A stretch of 12,485 bases of DNA, from assembly GCA_903930195.1 (NCBI GenBank), contig CAIYXH010000161.1:1-12485 (forward strand), read 5' to 3'. Source of the stretch: an uncultured Actinomycetes bacterium. GTDB lineage: Bacteria > Actinomycetota > Thermoleophilia > Gaiellales > Gaiellaceae. The notes beneath the pieces are model-generated. The model was given only the letters and a program-made list of their open reading frames with translations, did no database searches and was not told the origin of the DNA. This document shows, one piece after another, positions 7,518 to 12,485 of the stretch. The position numbers and the translations under genes are program-made. Position 1 is the first letter of the stretch. Each line of letters starts with the position of its first letter.

Positions 7518-8348
7518 TCAGGCAGTGACGTGGAAGTAGTGGCTCCGCGTCCCGAGAGTCGCGTAGTAGAGCCACTGGCCGGCCAAAAGCGTGACCTTGA
7601 TCGTCTTCGTTCCGGTGAACGCGACGCCGCTCGCGGCGATCGGATCGGACTCCACCCCACGCAGCGTGAAGCCGTCCTTTTTGGTCGAATCGTGGACGAC
7701 GAGGGTGTATCTCCCGGTCTCGAGCTTCGAGACGACCTTGCCGGACGCGAGCCGGAGCGTCGTCCCCGTCTTCGTCACCGTCCCCACGAGCGTGCCGCGG
7801 GCGACCGTGGCGGCCTTCGACCCAGTCTTGGACGCAGTCGCGGTCCCGGTCTTCGTCCCGACCGGGCTGCCGCTTCCCGTGGAGCCCGCGCCCGTCGAGC
7901 CCGGGGTCGTGTTCGTCCCGGTTCCGGGCGGTGCCGACCCGACCAGCGTCCCGGAGGTCGAGAAGTACTCCGGGGGCAGGTTCGGGTTGACCGCGTCGCT
8001 GTAGCTGTAGACGGAGTTCGGCTGGAAGGTCACGTAGTACGAGTCCTCCGAGTCGGCACCCTCGTCGTTCGTCGTGCGCAGGTCGACGCCCGGGCCGGAG
8101 AGGTGAAAGGTCATCGAGCCGATCTCGGCGGTGTCGTCGACGACGATCGCGTAGTAGCCGGCCGGGATGACCTGTCCTGGAGGCGACGGAGAGCCGAGCG
8201 GCGCCCCGCTTGCCGTCGTCATCGTGAACGTGTTGTCCTGGGCGAACTTCGCGTTGAGCAGCGCCGTGTCGGCAAACGCGCCGGCGGCGTGGAACGTCAC
8301 GCCCGCAACGACGGCGACGAGGGCGACCGGCAGGCGCAGGCGGCTCAT
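7518..8348 (-). CDS. exported two-domain cupredoxin-like protein without copper ligands (second of pair)
   Basis: This 276-aa protein has a Sec-type signal (MSRLRLPVALVAVVAGV, hydrophobic to about residue 26). Domain 1 (about 30-132) contains GYYAIVVDD and MTFHLSGPGV. A Gly/Thr/Ser-rich linker follows (about 135-180). Domain 2 (about 185-276) contains GRYTLVVHDS and ends GQWLYYATLGTRSHYFHVTA. These patterns resemble actinobacterial cupredoxin-like proteins, in which HNFHLxGPGV and a late Cys-His-Met set bind copper. Here the first His is Met, the second-domain equivalent is Asp, and the Cys-His-Met loop is absent. Its ATG overlaps the upstream stop as ATGA, so translation is probably coupled. 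It is a paralogue of its upstream neighbour. Function unknown; the fold assignment is by pattern only. Confidence 0.8.
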   Translation of the reverse strand: MSRLRLPVALVAVVAGVTFHAAGAFADTALLNAKFAQDNTFTMTTASGAPLGSPSPPGQVIPAGYYAIVVDDTAEIGSMTFHLSGPGVDLRTTNDEGADSEDSYYVTFQPNSVYSYSDAVNPNLPPEYFSTSGTLVGSAPPGTGTNTTPGSTGAGSTGSGSPVGTKTGTATASKTGSKAATVARGTLVGTVTKTGTTLRLASGKVVSKLETGRYTLVVHDSTKKDGFTLRGVESDPIAASGVAFTGTKTIKVTLLAGQWLYYATLGTRSHYFHVTA

Positions 8349-9184
8349 GCGGTGACCGTGAACGGGTGGTTCTTCGTCCCGAGCACGCCGTAGTAGCTCC
8401 ACTGCCCGGCCGTGAGCGTCACGGTGACGGTCTTCTTGCCCGTGAACCCGACGCCGCTGAGCTCGCGCGTGTTGCCCTTGAGCGACTGGAGCGCGAGTCC
8501 GTCCTTGCTCGTCGAGTCGGCGATGGTGACCGTGTACCGCCCCGCCTTCAGGCTCTTGACCGCCTTGCCGGCCTTCGTCAAGGTGACGTTGCCGATGCCG
8601 CTGACCGTCGCGCCGAGGGCACCGCGACTGACGACGGGCGCGGCCGGCTTGGCGGCCTTCGAGCCGACGACGTCGGTGCTGCCCGTGGAGGTCGTCTGGG
8701 TCGCCGTGCCGGCGCCCGCCTGGCCCGCTCCGGTCCCACCGGTCGTGCCGCCGCTGGCTGCGGTCGAGAAAAAGGTACTCGGCGAGGTGGAGTTCCGGGC
8801 GTCGTGGAAGCTGTAGGACGCGCTCGGCTGGAAGGTGGCGTAGTCGCCGATCGTCGTCTCCTCTCCCCCGCTCATGTCCTCCTGGAGCGTCACTCCGGGG
8901 CCGCTGAGCTGGAAGGTCATGTCCTTCACGTTCGCCGTGTCGTCGAAGAGGATCTCGTAGGTGCCCGGGGTGATCACGGTTCCCGGCGGGCTCGCCGAGC
9001 CGACGGGGGTGCCGTTCGCCGCCGTCATCGTGAACGTGTGATTCCCGTTGAAGGTGACGTAGAGCATCTGCGTCGTGTCCGTCCGGCCGGCGGTCGCGAC
9101 CGGCGCGAGTGCGGCGAGTGCCCCCGCGGACAGTGCGAACGCTGCCGTCGTACAGAACGCAACGCTGCGGATCCGATCCATCAT
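8345..9184 (-). CDS. exported two-domain cupredoxin-like protein without copper ligands (first of pair)
   Basis: This 279-aa protein has an N-terminal signal (hydrophobic about 8-32, likely cut after ATAG or nearby). Domain 1 (about 38-142) carries GTYEILFDD and MTFQLSGPGVTL. The linker (about 143-185) is rich in Gly, Thr, Ala and Ser. Domain 2 (about 187-279) carries GRYTVTIADS and ends GQWSYYGVLGTKNHPFTVTA. It aligns with its downstream paralogue throughout, and the two domains resemble each other internally. As in the paralogue, the expected copper ligands are missing. The start is the first of two ATGs, with GGAAGGATGGAAG (9192-9204) upstream. It has its own promoter and lies between the two molybdenum hydroxylase operons. 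It could be a structural or surface beta-sandwich protein rather than an electron carrier. Confidence 0.8.
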   Translation of the reverse strand: MMDRIRSVAFCTTAAFALSAGALAALAPVATAGRTDTTQMLYVTFNGNHTFTMTAANGTPVGSASPPGTVITPGTYEILFDDTANVKDMTFQLSGPGVTLQEDMSGGEETTIGDYATFQPSASYSFHDARNSTSPSTFFSTAASGGTTGGTGAGQAGAGTATQTTSTGSTDVVGSKAAKPAAPVVSRGALGATVSGIGNVTLTKAGKAVKSLKAGRYTVTIADSTSKDGLALQSLKGNTRELSGVGFTGKKTVTVTLTAGQWSYYGVLGTKNHPFTVTA

Positions 9185-9222
9185 CGTGAGGCTTCCATCC
9201 TTCCGGCGACATGCGACGGAGG

Positions 9223-9261
9223 TCGAATTCGAAGGTAGCGCCGTTGCCGCGAAAGCGTCAA
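9223..9261 (-). promoter_or_regulatory. promoter of the exported-protein pair with overlapping palindrome
   Basis: On the minus strand TTGACG (9256-9261) and TACCTT (9232-9237, fitting TANNNT) are 18 bp apart. A perfect palindrome TCGAATTCGA (9223-9232) covers the end of the -10 and the expected start site, a natural place for a repressor. The start codon is 39 bases further on. Confidence 0.55.
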
Positions 9262-9301
9262 GCTCTGCGCCGCCCTGCCGGATTAACGTCCCGAGAACGA
9301 T

Positions 9302-9325
9302 GGTGGGCCCGTCTCCGGGCCCACC
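9302..9325 (-). terminator. terminator hairpin after large subunit, copy A
   Basis: A perfect 10-bp stem (9302-9311 with 9316-9325) has a GAGA loop on the minus strand. It lies about 30 bases past the copy A stop. Stem core and loop match the hairpin after copy B. No strong T-run follows. Confidence 0.7.
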
Positions 9326-9354
9326 GTCACTCCTGCGCTTACCGTCGGTGACGC

Positions 9355-11883
9355 TTACGCGACGCCTGCCGCCTTGATGACCGCGCGGACACGTGCCGCC
9401 GTCATCGGTGCGCTCCGGATGCGCAGACCTGTCGCATCGAAGAACGCGTTGGCGATCGCAGCGGCTGCCGAGGTGAGCGGCGGCTCGCCCGAGCCCGAGA
9501 CGAAGACGCCGCTTGCGGCGACCGTCGACGTGGCGGTGCTCGCGCCGTTCGCCTGCAGCGTGCCGGTGTTGACCGCCGGAATGTCCGTCCGCTGGATGAA
9601 CTCGACATCGACCTTCGGCGAGTCCGCGAAGCGCAGGATCGGGTAGGTCACCCAGTCGAGCGTGTTCACGTTGGTCTTGTTGAAGCCGACCTCCTCGAAG
9701 AGGCCACGGCTCACACCCATGATCACGCTGCCGATGCCCTGGTTGACTGCACCGTCAGGGAAGACGGTGAAGCCCGTGTCCTGGGCGCAGTAGACGTGAA
9801 CCGGCGTGATCTTGCCGGTCTTCATGTTCACCGAGATGTCGATGACGTTGCAGACCATCGTGTTCGCGAACGTGCCGAGCGCGATGCCCCGGCCGGTGCG
9901 GACGTTGCCGGTCTGCTTGACCGAGTTGGCGACCTTCGGCTGCCAATTCGACATCTGCGCGGCCTTGACGACCACGTTCTTCCAGCGGTCCCACGTGAGT
10001 GCGGTGAGGCCGTTGGCCATATCGGACGCGTTCGTCGCGATGTTCTGCAGACGGAACTGGTACGGGTCCATCTTGGCCGCATACGCGAGCTCGTCGACGA
10101 ACTGCTCGTACGCGAACGTCGTCTGCGGGGCGTTCGGCGCCCGCAGCGACGCGGTCTTGAGGTAGTTGTTCTGCAGCGGCATCGACTTCACGATCACGCG
10201 GCGGTTCTTCAGGTTGTACTGCGTGCCGTTGTTCGCCGTGTCGCTCGCACCCGAGGTCGAGTACGTGATGCCGACGCTCTTCTGCGTCAGACCGATCTGC
10301 AGCTCCGGCGGGGAGATCGAGCCGGCCGGGATACTGAACGTGGTGTCGTCGGTCGCAACGATGTTGCCGGCCGCGTCGACGCCGCCCCGCAGGTCGTGCA
10401 TGAACGCCGGGCCGTAGTTGTCCCAGCCCTGCTCGTCCCAGCGCATGAACTGCACGCGAACCGGGGCACCGGCAAGCTGCGACATGATCGCCGCCGCCTC
10501 CGCGGTGTCGGCCTGCGGCGAGGAGCCGTAGCAGCTCGAGCCCTCGTAGTAGCTCGCCCGCACCTGGTTCACGGTGAACCCGAGCACGTTCGCCACGGAA
10601 GTGCGGACGCCGTAGAGGTTCTGGGCGTTCGAGTAGACACGCGCACCGTTCGCGGTCACGTCGGCAACCGAGCAGCTCGGGCCGATCGGGAAGTGACCGT
10701 TGTACGGGTACGTGTACGTCGCCGACAGGGAGACAGCCGCACCGGCGATCGCCGTGTCGACATTGCCGGCCGAGTAGGCGATGCGCGCCGGAGCCTGGCC
10801 GGCCTTGTCGAACTGACGCATCTGCGCCCAGATCCCGCCGCTCGTTGCAAGCGTCGGCATCGGAGCCCACTTGACCTTGAGCTGCGCAGCAGCCTGGATC
10901 GCGTCGTACTCCTGCGGCGCGACGACACCCAGGAAGTTGCCCGTCTGGATGATCTTCGCGTTCGGGATGTGCGCGATCGACGAGGCGTCGACCGAGAGGA
11001 TCGGCACGTTGACGCCGTCGTAGACGCCGCCCTGACCGCGCGGACGCACGATGCGGCCGTGGATCATGCCCGGGACCTTGATGTTGTGGACGTAGGTGTA
11101 CGTCCCGTTCACCTTGGCCGGGATGTCGACCCGCGGCGGGTTCGCGCTGGCGACACCGACGAGCTTGTAGTCGCCGACCGCCTTGACGAGACCGCCCGGG
11201 GCACCCGGCGCAATGCCGGTGCCGTGCGTCGCGTACGAACCGGCCGTCAGACCGGTGACGGGAGGCGTGTAGGCACCGCCCGCGAGGCCGTAGGTCGTCG
11301 GGATCGTGGCCTGGATCAGCTTGCCGCCGAGCAGCGCGCCCGCGGTGGTGGTCTTGCCGCCGCCGGAGATCACGCCGTTCGAGATCGAGAGCGAGGACGC
11401 AGCCACACCCAGGTTCGTCGCAGCAAGGCCGAGCAGCGTCTGCCGGAACGCAGCAGCAGCGGCACGGTAGGCCTTACCCGTCGTCTGAATCGACTGGCTC
11501 CCGACCGTCGAGCCCGAGTACGGGGTGATGTCGGTGTCGTTCTCGATGATCCGCATCAGCGACATCGGATGGTCGATCTCCTCGGCCACGATCATCGCGA
11601 GGCCGGTCGCCGAGCCCTGACCGAGCTCGACCTTGCCGAGCTTCACCGAGACGGAGTTGTCCGCGTGGATCGAGAACCACGAGTCCATCTGGTTCGGGTC
11701 GAACGGCCCGTACGAGCTGTACTGGTTCGGATCGTTCTTGAGATCCGGGTTCGCGAGCTGGTCGATCGTCGCCGCGTTCGCCTTGCCGGCCATGCCGGCG
11801 AGGCTGAAGCCGACGACGAGCGCGCCGCCGCCCTTGACGAACGACTTCCGCGAGAACTCCTTCTCATGCATGAAACCTGTCAT
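9355..11883 (-). CDS. molybdopterin-binding large subunit, xanthine dehydrogenase/IorB-NicB-like family (copy A)
   Basis: This 842-aa paralogue of the copy B catalytic subunit has a signal that is nearly identical (residues 1-30, SRKSFVKG), and then the sequences part. Family marks are KVELGQG (84-90), GSSCYG (448-453), SLRAPNAPQTTF (579-590) and GSGEPP (797-802) with the presumed catalytic Glu800. Relative to copy B it carries extra sequence near residues 40-66, a Gly/Thr-rich insert near 195-230, and about 25 residues just before GSGEPP (about 771-796), close to the active site. ATG at 11883 follows the small-subunit stop by two bases. It keeps the Cys in the GSSCYG loop and the more usual KVELGQG and LRAP motifs, so it looks like the more canonical copy. 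Substrate unknown. Confidence 0.88.
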   Translation of the reverse strand: MTGFMHEKEFSRKSFVKGGGALVVGFSLAGMAGKANAATIDQLANPDLKNDPNQYSSYGPFDPNQMDSWFSIHADNSVSVKLGKVELGQGSATGLAMIVAEEIDHPMSLMRIIENDTDITPYSGSTVGSQSIQTTGKAYRAAAAAFRQTLLGLAATNLGVAASSLSISNGVISGGGKTTTAGALLGGKLIQATIPTTYGLAGGAYTPPVTGLTAGSYATHGTGIAPGAPGGLVKAVGDYKLVGVASANPPRVDIPAKVNGTYTYVHNIKVPGMIHGRIVRPRGQGGVYDGVNVPILSVDASSIAHIPNAKIIQTGNFLGVVAPQEYDAIQAAAQLKVKWAPMPTLATSGGIWAQMRQFDKAGQAPARIAYSAGNVDTAIAGAAVSLSATYTYPYNGHFPIGPSCSVADVTANGARVYSNAQNLYGVRTSVANVLGFTVNQVRASYYEGSSCYGSSPQADTAEAAAIMSQLAGAPVRVQFMRWDEQGWDNYGPAFMHDLRGGVDAAGNIVATDDTTFSIPAGSISPPELQIGLTQKSVGITYSTSGASDTANNGTQYNLKNRRVIVKSMPLQNNYLKTASLRAPNAPQTTFAYEQFVDELAYAAKMDPYQFRLQNIATNASDMANGLTALTWDRWKNVVVKAAQMSNWQPKVANSVKQTGNVRTGRGIALGTFANTMVCNVIDISVNMKTGKITPVHVYCAQDTGFTVFPDGAVNQGIGSVIMGVSRGLFEEVGFNKTNVNTLDWVTYPILRFADSPKVDVEFIQRTDIPAVNTGTLQANGASTATSTVAASGVFVSGSGEPPLTSAAAAIANAFFDATGLRIRSAPMTAARVRAVIKAAGVA

Positions 11884-11885
11884 GT

Positions 11886-12398
11886 CTACGCACCGCCCTT
11901 TGCAATGACTGCCGCGGCCTGCTGAATCGCCGTGAGGATGCGCGGGTAGGTGCCGCAGCGGCAGAGATGTCCGTTCATGGCCGTCCGGATCTGATCCTCG
12001 GTCGGCTTCTTCGTCGTCGCGAGCAGGTCCGCGGCCTGGATCATCATCCCGTTCTGGCAGTAGCCGCAATGCGGCACCTGAACGTCGATCCATGCCTGCT
12101 GCAGCGGGTGCAGCTGCGGGGAGGCCGCGCTGGTGCCGCGCTCCTTCGCCCACAGGCCCGGGAGACCCTCGAGCGTCGTGACCTGCTTGCCCGATACGGC
12201 AGCAACCGGGGTGACGCAGGAGCGGATCTCCTTGCCGTCGAGCAGCACCGAGCACGCACCGCACTGCGCGAGACCGCAGCCGAAGCGCGGGCCATGCAGG
12301 TGCAATTCGTTGTGTAGGACGTACAAAAGCGGGGTATCAAGGCTCGCGGACACCCCGTGGGACAGTCCGTTCACCGAAATCTTCAGCTTGCTTGCCAT
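11886..12398 (-). CDS. [2Fe-2S] small subunit of molybdenum hydroxylase (copy A)
   Basis: This 170-aa protein has both cluster motifs intact (Cys41, 46, 49, 61 and Cys111, 114, 146, 148). It is 167/170 identical to the copy B protein, while the DNA differs at about 70 of 510 positions by hand count, almost all silent. GGAGG (12403-12407) lies four bases before ATG. It has no signal peptide; export would depend on the adjacent large subunit. It is first in a two-gene operon with a 2-base gap. Confidence 0.95.
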   Translation of the reverse strand: MASKLKISVNGLSHGVSASLDTPLLYVLHNELHLHGPRFGCGLAQCGACSVLLDGKEIRSCVTPVAAVSGKQVTTLEGLPGLWAKERGTSAASPQLHPLQQAWIDVQVPHCGYCQNGMMIQAADLLATTKKPTEDQIRTAMNGHLCRCGTYPRILTAIQQAAAVIAKGGA

Positions 12399-12440
12399 TC
12401 CCCCTCCATTCGGAGAAGTGCATTGTCGTGGTAGCTACCA
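12399..12440 (-). promoter_or_regulatory. conserved leader with palindrome and strong ribosome site, copy A
   Basis: The palindrome is 12 bp here, TGGTAGCTACCA (12429-12440), at the same distance from the start codon as in copy B. It is followed by CACGACAA and TGGAGGGGGA, also shared. Upstream of the palindrome the two copies no longer match. Confidence 0.5.
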
Positions 12441-12451
12441 AGCGAATGCAG

Positions 12452-12467
12452 AGCATGTGAACATGCT
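12452..12467. repeat. inverted repeat upstream of copy A leader
   Basis: AGCATGT and ACATGCT form 7-bp arms around GA. This has the size of a dimeric regulator site and lies about 12 bp upstream of the conserved palindrome. Copy B has only TGCATGCA (7400-7407) at a similar place. Function not known. Confidence 0.35.
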
Positions 12468-12485
12468 GCAGTCGGAGTCAGCGTA

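Noticed and set aside
7518..9212. 564-aa single exported protein across both paralogues
   Set aside because: The upstream half is an out-of-frame reading of the first exported gene; the ATGA overlap at 8345-8348 separates two real genes.
9355..12264. Copy A large-subunit frame extended upstream to 12264
   Set aside because: For the same reason, the extension only overlaps the iron-sulfur gene; the signal peptide starts at 11883.

Overview
The window is high-GC DNA with codon use strongly biased to G or C in third position. Protein styles (Gly/Thr/Ser-rich secreted proteins, NicB/IorB-like molybdoenzymes, a large GT-C membrane protein) suggest an actinobacterium, possibly of the Thermoleophilia type. 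That placement is inference from composition and protein style; there is no rRNA or marker gene here. I see no tRNA, rRNA, CRISPR array, insertion sequence or phage gene.

Left part (1-4379): a minus-strand polytopic GT-C-like glycosyltransferase (138-2135) is divergent from a plus-strand CorA-type Mg2+/Co2+ transporter (2358-3290). Between them lie a good sigma-70-like promoter and a stretch encoding a zinc-ribbon motif (CX2CX8CX2C) in a frame that has no start codon and does not join CorA. CorA converges on a minus-strand class I/II aminotransferase homologue (3294-4379) that has proline where the PLP-binding lysine should be. A perfect 11-bp hairpin overlaps both 3' ends.

Right part (4397-12485): this is a duplicated minus-strand redox locus. 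Each copy has a leader with the palindrome GGTAGCTACC and a strong GGAGG site, then a 170-aa [2Fe-2S] subunit. Two bases later comes a large molybdopterin-binding subunit with a Tat-like signal (RK in place of RR), and then a GNRA-loop hairpin. Copy A is 12398 to 9355 and copy B is 7350 to 4448. The iron-sulfur subunits differ at only 3 of 170 residues, although their DNA differs at about 70 of 510 positions by hand count. The large subunits are far more diverged outside their signal peptides.

Between the copies, under its own promoter, is a translationally coupled pair (9184-8345 and 8348-7518) of paralogous exported proteins. Each appears to carry two cupredoxin-like beta-sandwich domains without copper ligands, joined by a Gly/Thr/Ser linker.

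A working model, which is inference: each small/large pair folds in the cytoplasm and is exported by Tat as an IorAB/NicAB-like hydroxylase or aldehyde oxidase. The nested proteins may be extracytoplasmic partners or scaffolds. No FAD subunit, cytochrome c or cofactor-maturation gene is present, so the electron acceptor is unknown.
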